From the NCBI GenBank assembly GCA_015227615.1, contig JAALGZ010000001.1:2790001-2854000 (forward strand): 64,000 nucleotides of DNA. Direction: 5' to 3'. Source of the stretch: Labyrinthula sp. Ha. Taxonomy: Eukaryota; Sar; Bigyra; Labyrinthulida; Labyrinthulaceae. The translations under genes were made by a program, and so were the position numbers. Numbering within the stretch: position 1 is the stretch's first letter; each line of letters opens with the position of its first letter. This document shows positions 24,910-35,062 of this stretch, one piece after another. Under the pieces are notes generated by a model. That model was not told where the DNA came from, ran no database searches, and worked only from the letters and a program-made list of their open reading frames with translations.

Positions 24910-26026
24910 TCAAATTTCAGTGTCAAGTTCGTGGTAATACTCGCTAATAAGACGGTATAAGTAACTAGAGTGGTGACCCCCAGAGTTTGTAACATAAAGG
25001 TCTACTTTTCCCGTTGGGCAATACTCGTATCGCTGAATCATCTTCTCTTGTTGATCTCTATACACCTGAAAAAGCTTTAACCCAAATTTCTTACTCAATT
25101 GATTCATATATTGTGGACAGAGTTTATGCAATCCAGCGATGCATAGGGTTTCCGCTTGATATTCCTTTGCAGCAAGAAGAACCATCTCGGTTCCTGATTG
25201 AGAAATCAACCCACCATCCGCCAGCAAGATCTTCGGAGATATCAAAACCTAAAAAGTTAACATATGTGGAACCTATACCTTGTTTATCCTTGGCATTACC
25301 ACGCATAGATTGTTCAAGTTCATGACAATAATCTCCACCAGCTCTGGATTGTTCAACTTAGCCCTTGTCAACTTTTCACTAAGTTCCTTAGCAAACTGAT
25401 GAGATGAAGTAAATATTTTTAAGTTTGCAGTTTGAATTGATTTTGCAACTTTTGAAATACCGTAAAAAGTAAAATTTAATATTGTGTGCGAAAAGAAAGG
25501 GACATATATGGTTTCGGAAACATGAATAAGATCTGCAGCCTGTTTTGAAATAGGTTCACCAGAGTTTTCCAACTCTTGAAGAACCTCTGTTATCGAGTCA
25601 ATAACAATTGGACGAAGATCGACGTTTTTCTCTTTGAGATTACCTTGTTCTTCTCGAATCAAGAACAATACTCTTCTAACAGCGTTGGAGATTACAAGCT
25701 CCGTTGGTTTTGCCAGAATTAACCTTCTGCCAGCAGCCCTTAGAAGACTGATCAAATCTTCAGGATTTTTTCTTTTCTGTCCTCCTAAATATGAAACCTA
25801 GAGCCAGGGTTACCAACAAAACGTCTGAGTAAATTCAAAGTTTCTGTTGCGATGAAGAATGAGCTGTTGTCGAAAGAGCTCTGATTAAATTTTCGTATTG
25901 TGTCCTCCAGTGCTTTTTCAAGTTGTGGACCCTGTTAAATAAAAGTAAGAATACAAAAATTACTTGCGGGGATTCAAGGACAGCACGAAGGATATCTTCA
26001 TCTTTAACTGATTCTCTCTCATCCAT
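24910..26026 (-). CDS. EIF2B2: translation initiation factor eIF2B subunit beta
   Basis: This is a regulatory subunit of eIF2B, the exchange factor that recharges eIF2 with GTP in the cytosol. Four exons join through introns of 32, 29 and 30 nt to give 341 aa, against 351 in human EIF2B2. Beta-type landmarks are LISLLRAAGRRL with AVRRVLFLIREEQG in the N-terminal half, MPRINKVLISPKILLADGG in the Rossmann-like half, and the C-terminal GGHHSSYLYRLISEYYH, which parallels human beta SYIYRLMSELYH. Those landmarks favour beta over alpha or delta. The start ATG at 26026 fits the length. It converges on the KDEL receptor gene. A small retroposed insert lies about 125 bp upstream of the start. Confidence 0.94.
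25249..25278 (-). other. 30-nt intron 3 of eIF2B beta
   Basis: It begins GTATAG and ends TTTAG, in phase 0, with a GTTAAC branch-like motif. Removing it joins RINK to VLISPK, the conserved strand of the C-terminal domain. Confidence 0.9.
25785..25813 (-). other. 29-nt intron 2 of eIF2B beta
   Basis: It begins GTAACC and ends TTTAG, in phase 1. Removing it joins LLRRFVG to GQKRKNPEDLI with no break in frame. Confidence 0.87.
25932..25963 (-). other. 32-nt intron 1 of eIF2B beta
   Basis: It begins GTAATT and ends AACAG, in phase 0, with a pyrimidine-rich middle. Removing it joins ESPQ to GPQLEKAL. Confidence 0.88.
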
Positions 26027-26137
26027 ATTTTTCTATACTTTCTCTTGTAAAGGCTATATGGCCCAATGAGTGTGCCTGCAGTTTGATTACCGATGAAGCT
26101 CACTAATAGGGATTTCTCAGATCTTAGAATGTAGTAG

Positions 26138-26246
26138 AACTTATAAACTAGCAAGAAAGGGCTTGGGCCAAATGTCCTCCTTGTAAGACCGAAGGGTTTT
26201 CAACCTCCGAGTAGGCCCCCCAAAAAAAAAAAAAACTTATAAACTA
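26138..26246 (+). mobile_element. tiny poly(A)-tailed retroposed insert with 13-bp flanking duplication
   Basis: An insert of about 83 bp (26151-26233) ends in a run of about 13 A. It is flanked by the same 13 bp, AACTTATAAACTA, at 26138-26150 and 26234-26246. This is the signature of LINE-type retroposition of a short RNA. The body is more GC-rich than its surroundings and its 3' end reads ...GGCCCCCCA before the A run, recalling a CCA-ended tRNA, but I could not fold it into a proper cloverleaf. The source RNA is therefore unknown. Possible sources are a short SINE, a decayed tRNA-derived copy or another small RNA. Confidence 0.7.
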
Positions 26247-27668
26247 CCGGTATAGAGGAAACCAACTTTCCAAGAAATAGATACTTAACAAAGAATCACT
26301 CATGCTAAAAATAACCCAAGATTTATAAGCACTTTTTAATACCTCAAATTAATTTATCTGGTTACTGTATTGAGTTAGAATTTTCTAAGATAAAATACAA
26401 CAAAGATGAGACAGCTTTCTGAGTCAAAGTATCATTAGTGCCTATGCTAAAAGGATCAACACCAAGATCCTCGATATAAACTACATAACAAAGTGAGACA
26501 TGTAAACCGAAAGAGCATCCCTACTACCGAACTGTATGTGTACCTATTCTTGTAGCCTATTGTCGTGTCAAACTAAATAGATATAATATATTCATTAGCT
26601 TGAACAGGTAGGCTGCCTACAGTTTTTTGGGTAATTGTGGTGAAAACCAATTACGCCATCTAACAATCAAAATACTTCTAAATGATCTAACTACATTAAA
26701 AGGGAAGAGAGAACGAAATACTTGCTTTGTGCATGTGATCTACTTTACTATGTATATTATTCTCCTTAAGCTTAGAATTCATTCTTACTACATAGTCTTT
26801 GGGAACTAAATGTGTATTATATCCTATTAATCTTAAAGTACTGACTTGTTGTACTGTTTAACATAGTTGATGGATTTAACTCCCTTTCAAGCTGGTTTCA
26901 GCTAAAATAATGGTTTAATTCGGACACAACCGAATTTGGTATGCTCCTGCAGAGAACTCTAAATTTTCAATTAGAGAGTATATCTTCCTATATATTTCAA
27001 TAGTCTCGAGCAGCTGGAAAACCACCCAGCTAAGACCATAATTAAAAAAAATATCATCTATACCGCTGAAAGTTCTTCATTTAATTTCGTTCTATTATAC
27101 GCCTCATGACTTTGGTAGTCGTAATCAACTAACTTCTATCCCCTGAAGAACAATATCCTGCAATGTGTTCTATGGTAAAAAACTCAGGGCAGTGAAATGA
27201 TCCTCATAATTCCAAAATATCAGCAACAGAGGACATAAAACATATATCTTAATTCCAGGTACTGATAGTTCATAGCGTTTCTAGCACCAACTTACCTACA
27301 ATCGAGCGCTTAAGAACAGCAATGTAAATTTGCCAACTAAAAAAAATGTTTCGTAACTTCGGTCGCCCTCTAATCCAAGTATTAGGTTTTTTTAATCTTA
27401 CCAGGCACTTGGCAGAACAAGGGTAGAGCTAAGACAACCATAATTTTAGAGGTAAATTTATCTTGATATTAAACACTTAAGTAGAAGTAATCTAAGAAAT
27501 TAGAAAAATATTATTTTGCTAAATCAAACCGCCACCCAGATGAGAACAGAAATTTGGTACAAAAGTGCTTAGAAACATTGGAAATTTATGACTTCTCATG
27601 TGTTGTTAGCAAGATTTCAGGGTATAGGGTTAGATTCAAAACACATTAGCCTTAAAGTATGCTTTCCG
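26247..27668. other. gene-poor AT-rich stretch left of the LINE
   Basis: I see no supported gene. The longest frame is a chance-length 60 codons at 26627-26809 (+). Confidence 0.5.
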
Positions 27669-28477
27669 TAAACGTTTTTGGTTTAGGTTTAGGTTTTAAG
27701 GGAGTTATTTGGGCCTACTGGTCTAACCCTATGGCGGGGATCTAACTACCAATAAGAGCTGCGTACTATTGTGCTATTTTGCTATTCTATTATGTTCCGT
27801 TATGCTTCCTTAATCTCATTGGTATTTGACAGAATCCTCTGAAGCTGGTTTGTCAAACTCTCATCTCTTGATCATTTCCATTATTTCCCAAAATCCTAAC
27901 TTTTCTGATACAATCCACAATCAAATTAACAAAACACAAAACATGCAAAAAGTAAAGATAATCTCACGGGTGTCCAGTTCACGCTGCTGAAGGTTTTTCC
28001 GCTGATGTTTTACCACGATATGGCTTTCTATTATGTTCCTGTTCAAGATTTTCACGGTTTTGCTCATTCTTATCTGGATTCTGCATTTTGGATGGCCTGT
28101 TTTTATCTTATGTTGGTTTTTGGACGATCCTATATATGTTTCAAGATGTTTGAAGATAATTGGAGGTGATTTATGTTCGGGAGGTCGAAGGGGAGTATAG
28201 ATGGTGATGTTTCTTGCTGTTTTCAGGATGTTTACTTCATTTTCCAGAGATTTTGTTTCTTGCAGCTGAAGTTATCGATGGTCTTAGTGAGTGCTGGGGG
28301 GGCCTCCTTTGAGCTGACTTATGCTGTTTTCGTGTTATTTTATAGGATGACTGTTCGTTGTTGTTATTCCAGGTGAACGATGTTGATATTTTGTCAGGAT
28401 GGAAGAATTTCGTTTATTTGCTCCAGCAGCTGAATATAGTCCATTGGGTTCATTCCTCTTCCTCCAGCTGTTATTCT

Positions 28478-31096
28478 CTACGTTTCTCTTAGTGCTTTAG
28501 GTGATATTCTGGTTGTTGCGTTTTCTGTGGGTTGATTGTGGATGTTGTATCTTGGTCGAAGGATGGGTGTTGTTGGTCTTCTGCTCGTGTCCATGTTCCT
28601 GTTCATATCCAAGTCCAAGTCTGCGTTCCTGTTCAAGTCCAAGTCCGTGTTCCTGTTCGTGTCCAAGTTCCTGTTCAAGTGCTGGCTCCCGTTCAAGTGT
28701 TCTTCTGGTTCTTGGCTTCTTGTGCAGTTTGAAGGTTGGTTCTCATTTTCAGGGTGGTGGGTAAAGTGGGATGGTGGTGGGTCCTCAGGCGGCACTGGCT
28801 CTTCTCCTAGTAACGCAAGCGCTTCATAGTAGTATATAGGTTTTGCTGTTGGCGGTGGTGATGGGTTTTGAAGTTGGTATTCTCTCAACGCTGTCAGTTC
28901 CTTGTCTATGATATCTTTCGCTGTGGATCTGTGATTTTCCTGGAGTTCTTCTACTATGCTGACAAGATCCAGGTCACCTTCTTCTAGTTGGAAGCTAAAG
29001 TTGTCGATTCTATCTATTGTTCTTTTCAGCTTTCTTGATATCTTTGTTAAGGCTTTTGTTATCTTCACTTTGGGCGGCCAGTTCTCTACATTATATATGA
29101 ATGGAGCTATTACTAGTGCTCTTGCCAGGTTAATTCTCGTTTTCTCTTGGATGTTTGCGGAAGATATTATGTCTCTGGATCTGTTGATATGACTGTGAGC
29201 TTCATTTAACTTCTTGGAGATAGCATCAGCATTAATACCTTGTGGATCAAAGATAGCACCAAGATACTTGTACTTTGTCACAGCTTCAATTGTTTCTCCC
29301 GCTACTTCAACGTTGTTTGTTTTGGGTTGAATTTTGTCGTGAATTATCGTTCTACTGTCTGTAACAGCTAAAGTTCCAGCTCTGCTTCTGTTGCGTGTTC
29401 CATAACAAAACCTTGAGCTCTTGTGACACCTTAGTGACGTTTCCGAGTGAAAATATCTATCGCAACGTTCACAGTGAAAGTTGGTTAATATTCTATTTAT
29501 ATCTACGTCTGGAATCTTATCGACCAAGTTGTAACCTTCGTTTGTGAGCATAACTTTTGTCTTGCTAGCGTTAATTTTTAGGCCCGTGAGTTGCTGAAGA
29601 TTCTGCAGTTGTATTACGAAGCTGATTATCTCTTCATTGTTCCTTGTTAATATTACCAAGTCGTCTGCAAAAGCAAAGTATCTGAAGGTTTGGTTGTGTA
29701 GGCTGGTGCCTCGTAAAGTACTATTTTTTAATCTTTTCATTATAGAGTCAAGGCAGAGAATAAAGATGCTTGGGGATAAGCTATCTCCTTGAAGCACACC
29801 TCTTTTTATATTTACTAAACTGCTTTTTTCTCCGCTGTCTGACACGAAAACTTTTGTCTTGTCGTAGAGAGTGGTGATAAGTTTTATTAGCTTCTTTGGT
29901 ACATGGTGCTCTTCCAGAGCTAGTTTCATGAACTTGTGAGAAATACTATTAAAAGCTTTCGCAAAGTCTATGAAAAGAATTCGAAGATATATTTTCCGTT
30001 TGAGAGTTCCCTTTATGATTGTATCAAGTGCCTCAATTTTTTGTATAGTTGAGCGGTTAATTCTGAATCCTGCTTGATAGTCTGGAAGTTTGTTTAGTAT
30101 TGGTGCTATTCGATTGTTGATGATTTTTGTGAGAAGCTTGAAGTGGGAGTTCAATAGTGAAATTGGTCTATAATTGGAGGGGTCATTTTTACTTCCTTTC
30201 TGTTTGTATAGATATACAACTTTGCCTCTGCAGATTTTTCTCATTTTTCTAGACTTGAACGCATCTAACCTGAAGAAAGACTGGATCTCTCTAACAGCAT
30301 GTTTTTGAACTATTTCAACATGCTTTAAGACTTCGTTTCTTAAGTTGTCTGGTCCTGGAGCTTTGTTGTTTTTTAGGGTTTTGATACATTCTTTGATCTC
30401 GTCAGCCTTTGGAGGATGTATGTTTATGTTGTTTGAGGGAGCCGGTGCAAATATTGGAGTTTGGTAATGTCGTATTTGATTTTCCGTCAACAGGTTCGTT
30501 GGAAGTGGTAGGTTTTGTTGCTTTTCTAAATATTCTTTTAGTATCTGGATACGTCCTGCGGTTCCCACTAACCTTCCAGCTGTATTTTTGGTTATTTTGC
30601 CGAACTGTTTCCGGACTGGTTTTACCTTCTTTATCAGTTGATAGCCGGTTCTCATGCTTTTGCTTTGGAATGCAGTTTCTATTTCAGCCGCTATTCTATC
30701 CAACCAGTTGTTGTAGTCTTCCTTCGCTGAACCTCTTAGATCGTTTGTGATCCGTTTCTTCTCTTCTGAGTTCAAGTTGTTCCAGTTGGCACGTTTGTAC
30801 CTCATCAGAGACATGGTTTGTTCCGAGCTCTGATGTTCAGGAAGGTTGTACTTGACTTCTGGAAGATGTTTCTTCATGATTGATGGAATTGAGTGGGTAA
30901 GTGTGAGGTAGGCGTCTGTGAGTGTGTCGTTCAGTTCCAGTACCTCTTTGAGTTCACTGTTTATCTTCTCCTGTAGATCTGTGTTGGACCTTAGTGTATT
31001 GTAGTCAAGCTGAGATCTGGTTCTTTTTCCAGGTGTGTGTGTCCGATGTATGTTGATTCTTATTGTAAGGGCAAGATGATCGAAGTTTTTCTTCAT
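28478..31096 (-). CDS. LINE reverse transcriptase ORF
   Basis: The open frame gives 872 aa and in truth continues upstream to about 31185, because the WGPSEIDYVITN end of the endonuclease domain is in this frame. The RT core begins near residue 240 with NKAPGPDNLRNE. It includes NYRPISLLNSHFKLLTKI, then DYQAGFR, GVLQGDSLSP and the catalytic FADD with aspartates 478-479. After the RT palm comes a CxxC...H-type zinc finger (from C542), then YKYLGAIF of the thumb. Residues from about 790 form an Asn/Asp/Arg/Leu-rich tail built from short repeats. The protein would prime reverse transcription of the element's RNA at nicked DNA. The frame has no stop, but the full ORF is split by the upstream frameshift. 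Confidence 0.9.
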   Translation of the reverse strand: MKKNFDHLALTIRINIHRTHTPGKRTRSQLDYNTLRSNTDLQEKINSELKEVLELNDTLTDAYLTLTHSIPSIMKKHLPEVKYNLPEHQSSEQTMSLMRYKRANWNNLNSEEKKRITNDLRGSAKEDYNNWLDRIAAEIETAFQSKSMRTGYQLIKKVKPVRKQFGKITKNTAGRLVGTAGRIQILKEYLEKQQNLPLPTNLLTENQIRHYQTPIFAPAPSNNINIHPPKADEIKECIKTLKNNKAPGPDNLRNEVLKHVEIVQKHAVREIQSFFRLDAFKSRKMRKICRGKVVYLYKQKGSKNDPSNYRPISLLNSHFKLLTKIINNRIAPILNKLPDYQAGFRINRSTIQKIEALDTIIKGTLKRKIYLRILFIDFAKAFNSISHKFMKLALEEHHVPKKLIKLITTLYDKTKVFVSDSGEKSSLVNIKRGVLQGDSLSPSIFILCLDSIMKRLKNSTLRGTSLHNQTFRYFAFADDLVILTRNNEEIISFVIQLQNLQQLTGLKINASKTKVMLTNEGYNLVDKIPDVDINRILTNFHCERCDRYFHSETSLRCHKSSRFCYGTRNRSRAGTLAVTDSRTIIHDKIQPKTNNVEVAGETIEAVTKYKYLGAIFDPQGINADAISKKLNEAHSHINRSRDIISSANIQEKTRINLARALVIAPFIYNVENWPPKVKITKALTKISRKLKRTIDRIDNFSFQLEEGDLDLVSIVEELQENHRSTAKDIIDKELTALREYQLQNPSPPPTAKPIYYYEALALLGEEPVPPEDPPPSHFTHHPENENQPSNCTRSQEPEEHLNGSQHLNRNLDTNRNTDLDLNRNADLDLDMNRNMDTSRRPTTPILRPRYNIHNQPTENATTRISPKALRET

Positions 31097-31161
31097 CCAT
31101 AGGTTGTATGCTATGGTTGAGGATATTTTGAAGCCAGTTATTGCAGGTACATGGTTCGTGA

Positions 31162-31890
31162 TTACATAGTCAATTTCAGATGGCCCCCACTATTTGACCT
31201 TGGCATGAATGTAGCATGTTTCCTAGATCCTTTTTTGCCTGTAACAGTTAAATGGTTACAGATTGTTAGCTCTTTTTCTTTCAAAAACTCCACTAGTAGT
31301 TTACCATTAGCGTTTGTATGATGGGAGAGCCCTAGTTTGCCTTCTACATTTAACTCTTTCCTTGAGACTTGAGCATTGAAATCACCACAAATGAGAACCA
31401 ACCTTCTCTTGTTAACTCCATTCAGCTTCGACTTGAGCTCCTTCAGGTACATCTTGTACGTTTCTTGACCGTGACCGCAGTGTGGCGCGTAAGTGTTAAC
31501 CAAGACGAGACTTCTTTTTCCACCTAGTTTGACAACCAGCTTCAGGATCCTGTCGCTTCTTCCGTCTGTGTCCGTTACTTGACTAGCAAGCTCGTTACAC
31601 AGGAAAGTTGCTACGCCCGCCGCTTTTTCAGGCAATTTTGAGAAAAACCACCTTCCTGAAGCCGAGCTAACGTTCGCCATTCGCTGTAGGCGTTGCATTC
31701 CTTGCTTGTGCAGTTCCTGTAACATTAAAATTTCGGTTTTTTTAGTAAGTTGTTGTACGTAGCTGCACTTAAAGGCAGTTAGACCACCAACATTCACGCT
31801 CACCAGTTTAGGAGAGCGCTTCAGTCGGCTCCCTATCCCTGGGACTTCTCTCGAAGGAGTAGACAGGTCGCTACTCTGAAAACATTGCAT
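31162..31890 (-). CDS. LINE AP-like endonuclease ORF (5' part)
   Basis: This 242-aa frame covers most of an exonuclease/endonuclease/phosphatase domain. It shows SVNVGGL near the start, the catalytic glutamate in LMLQELHK, LVLVNTYAPH, and the conserved LICGDFNAQV with its Asp and Asn. It then runs out of frame at HATFMPRSN. The conserved end of the domain, WGPSEIDYVIT, follows at once in the RT frame, so a single base lost near 31190 explains the break. In family members this domain nicks target DNA so that its 3' end primes reverse transcription. Confidence 0.88.
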   Translation of the reverse strand: MQCFQSSDLSTPSREVPGIGSRLKRSPKLVSVNVGGLTAFKCSYVQQLTKKTEILMLQELHKQGMQRLQRMANVSSASGRWFFSKLPEKAAGVATFLCNELASQVTDTDGRSDRILKLVVKLGGKRSLVLVNTYAPHCGHGQETYKMYLKELKSKLNGVNKRRLVLICGDFNAQVSRKELNVEGKLGLSHHTNANGKLLVEFLKEKELTICNHLTVTGKKGSRKHATFMPRSNSGGHLKLTM

Positions 31891-31943
31891 TTTTGCTTCT
31901 TCCTTGACGTTGTTTTCACAAGCCCAAAATTTTAAACGTTTTT

Positions 31944-32939
31944 TGAGGGCTTTGAAACTGTGTCGATTTCAGCCAGAACCCCATCATAGCATCTAACGCA
32001 CACATAATTAGGTTTTCAAACTAAGTCAGCAAAAGTTTTTGACTTTATCTTGCAATGATTTGCTTAGAACGTTTTTAATGGTAGAACCACAAGTCAAATA
32101 CTGCTATCTCTTTACCAACGTAGTTAGAATAGCTGAGAACAGAGAAAGAGCAAGTGGGAGCTGAGTAATGTTTCTACCTAGGATAAGATTTTGAAACTTA
32201 CTGAACTCGATTCCTTCAATTTAACGATTAAGTGTACTATTTACAAACTATTACAGAAAACGGACAAGGTTTCCAAGCCACCACGTTACTCTTAGAACCT
32301 ATTTATAGCAATGTCCAATAACGTGTTTCATATTACAAATAACTGTTCCAAGGCTCGGAAGGGATACATGTGCCTGTCCTTATGGGAAGGACAGTAAACA
32401 TCCAAAAACAAATTATTATGTCGCAAATATCAAACCTTTTACAAACTCGTATAAGTTCCCTGAATGTAACTATGGTTGTAGGTTTAGAAGAACAATACGC
32501 TCTCATTAATGGAAACGTGGGATAGGTGATTTGAAATTGAGAGCCTCTTGGTTGGGGTCCATAACAGGTGAGAAGGGTACATCTCGAAACTAGTGCAAAC
32601 AAGGGCACATCCGCCATAAACTTCTGCATAGCGATAATTTATTTTCATGTGAAGCGTGTATAGAATAGGCTATTCTCAATAACTAGTTGTTTCTTATGCC
32701 ATTACATTCTAGGTAGGTGAAGTGGTGTTCTAAGAAGAATTTATGAAGAGGATGCACTGATAAAGAAAAACCGTTGTCCAGGAGAACTTTGGCCCTCTGG
32801 GGTGACTTGAAGATAACTCCGCAGTAAAATGTAATCATTCCATTGCCATCGAAAAAGAGAAAAGAAGAGATTTAAGAAAAAGAAAGAAAAATAAGAAAAC
32901 TACATACTATATGACTATACCACATGCAGTAGATGGCTT
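31944..32939. other. intergenic DNA between the LINE and the Orc1/Cdc6-like gene
   Basis: I see no supported gene. A 98-codon minus frame at 32333-32629 has no family features and is of chance length. Confidence 0.5.
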
Positions 32940-34199
32940 CTATTGATAGAGATTTGGTATTTTGTCCTTGCCAACTTTATCTAAAATTGCTTTGCAGCAA
33001 CTATTTTCAGAGCAAACAGCTTTACAGTGTTCAAGACTGTAACATAACACATATAACTTGTCATTTCTAAGATCCGCTATGGTTTGTATTCTAGAGCCCT
33101 TAAATGTTTGCTCTTCTATGACACCAATATGCTCAAACCGAATAAGCATTCCGGTAAATTCTTCATCACTGAACTCATCGTACTCATCGAAACCAAGTGC
33201 TTCAGAGTATTCTTCAATTTTCCTCCTCAAGAACGTTCGAGCAGGGCCCTCAACGAAGATATTCTGTCTCAGTTCAATCCTGCTGTTAGCAGTTTCTTCC
33301 AAATGCATGGTGATAAAAGAAAGTAAGAGTCGATCGCGTTCTGATATCTTCCGTAACCTCTTGCTTAGGGTTAGCTGTTTTGCGATGGAAACATCTTTCA
33401 TTGTGATTCTTCGCTTTAGTTCAGATAGAATATTAATAAAAGAGAATAGGGAACGGCAATCGCCTGAATGAGAAGCAACTCTTTTACACAAAAACATCAA
33501 AGGGGCTTCGTCCATTTGCATGAGTGGATATCTCTTGCGGATATAACCCTTTCCAATCTTACAAAGATCAACCTGATTATACGGAGAGAATGTATAAGTG
33601 AACCTGCACTTCTTTGAATATCTGTTCTCAGTCGCAATAAATACAAAAAAGCTGTTTTCATCATTGCACAAATCTACAATCCACTTAACAGCAGGTTTGA
33701 GGCAGGTCTTATTAAGCATCATGTCAAGCTCTTCCAAGAAAATTATTTGACACACATTTTGTTTCATAAAGGCTTCCTCCACAATTTCTTTATTCTTCTT
33801 TATAGAGCTTTGGGAAGTTCCAACCACTTTTTCTGCCAGTGCTTCATAGAATCGCTTAACCGTAAAAAACTCATTCCCATGAAACTTAGAGGTCTAAGAG
33901 ATTAAACGGAACTACAAAGATGGTACCTTTATGCCGCACCCGAAGCATTTTTCAATAAGTTTTTCTGACTTAGATAGTGTCTTTAAGACAATAGTTATTG
34001 TTTCTGACTTACCAACACCTGGTGAGCCAAAAAGACTCAAGGACGACGTTTGGCGTAATTTCAGGAATCCTAGGATGGCACTATACAAAGCCTGGGACTC
34101 CTTCTCACGACCCAATAAACAAGTATCCAGAAGCATCCTAGTGAGTTTTTTTAAACTTTGGTTGTTTGGTTGGGACTTGTTATGCTTTACAATTGCCAT
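32940..34199 (-). CDS. Orc1/Cdc6-family AAA+ ATPase
   Basis: Two exons join through a 33-nt intron to give 408 aa. The family loads the MCM helicase at replication origins in the nucleus. Visible features are LLGREKES near residue 30 (the family's 'REKE' start of the AAA+ fold) and Walker A GSPGVGKS at 58-65. A Walker B-like segment reads IIFLEELD near 141-148, with Glu where Asp is usual. CKRVASHSGDCRSLFSF matches the sensor-2 region of Cdc6 (SGDVRKAL). A winged-helix-like C-terminal region follows with DRLLLSFI and LIRFEHIGVIEE. Length suits Cdc6 or a short Orc1 without a BAH domain. Orc4 is a less likely alternative. I leave the symbol blank because Cdc6 and Orc1 cannot be separated by eye. 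Confidence 0.82.
33894..33926 (-). other. 33-nt intron in Orc1/Cdc6-like gene
   Basis: It begins GTACCA and ends CTTAG, in phase 0. Removing it joins FGCGIK to TSKFHGNEFF and restores one frame across the AAA+ domain. It contains the TAG that would end exon 1. Confidence 0.88.
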
Positions 34200-34465
34200 G
34201 ACTCTAGTTATAAACTCTTAATTTGTTATAAAGCGCAGTAACTTCTGATGATCGATTTCTTTTCTCCAACAAAGTGGCAAAAAGTGAAATATATATATGT
34301 TGACGGATCTTACAAAAGAGTTGGTGCTTGTTTACGCTGCGTGCAAGGAGAGCTATCAAGATACTTTATTTTGACGGTTACAGTTTTTTCTTTTTTCTTT
34401 TTGAATTTGGTTTGAGCCCAAAATAAACATTGCAAAATGTGCTATGCCGGGATGGCAACCAACCT

Positions 34466-34883
34466 ATGCCTAAGAAAAAAAAGGCAGAGATTTCGAAGTA
34501 ATTATTTCACCGCTAGAACGATAAAGTACGCCTATGGAAAAATCAAGAACCAAAGAAAGAGTAAAACACTTGTATCTCAGGTTGGTTAACGGTAAAAGTT
34601 GGTGAATTATATAGTTCAATCGACTTAGTCGTTAACAAGGAATTTGTTTATATCTCTCTGCTTAGGGTTCCTAGCTATAAGAATATTGGGGTCGTACACG
34701 CTCTCTCAAGAGTATCTTCTGCAAACTCCAGGGGCTGATAAGAACGGTTCTATTACAGGGACAACTCATATACTTTTATGTACATTATTAATGATGCTCA
34801 TCTATGTCGTAGCTTCGTATACATTTTCACGAAATAGAGAAGCAAGTTCCTTGGACACAGCTCTCTGTTTGTATTTTCTTTGA
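34466..34883 (+). CDS. possible small membrane protein, exon structure unresolved
   Basis: The firm part is an open frame from about 34628 to the TGA at 34881. It holds two hydrophobic segments separated by a polar loop (the second near residues 47-62). It lacks an ATG at the right place, but the frame opens exactly after a TAG that could be a 3' splice site. Upstream, a Lys-rich start at 34466 can be carried past a 29-nt GTA...AAG intron (34498-34526). I could not join that exon to the membrane exon in phase with an intron of normal local length. I do not recognise the protein. The neighbouring Orc1/Cdc6-like gene starts 266 bp away on the other strand. Confidence 0.3.
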
Positions 34884-35062
34884 AGAATAGTATACTACGT
34901 TTTCAGTAATATTGAATTGGAAGGTATGGAGTAGGGGAAATAAATTTGTTTCTTCTTTCAAATTTTACAAATGAACATTGACGTCGTGTTACTATAGATA
35001 AAACATTTCATTATGGAGGTTAACATCTAACTTGGAACTTATTGGTGAGTGTCAAAGAGATC

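Larger units (their letters stand above)
27669..31943 (-). mobile_element. LINE (non-LTR) retrotransposon with 11-bp target-site duplication
   Basis: The element proper runs from 27680 to 31932 and reads on the minus strand. It carries an AP-type endonuclease, a reverse transcriptase, a zinc finger and a C-terminal tail, then about 800 bp of 3' UTR. The 3' end on the minus strand closes with two copies of CCTAAA-type sequence. Both sides carry TAAACGTTTTT (27669-27679 and 31933-31943), read as the target-site duplication. The 5' UTR is only about 40 bp, so this is either a compact single-ORF element or slightly 5'-truncated. One frameshift near 31190 separates the endonuclease frame from the RT frame. 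The clean duplication and single lesion suggest a fairly recent insertion. Codon use is less AT-rich than the surroundings. I cannot name the clade; the general layout is jockey/CR1/RTE-like. Confidence 0.85.
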
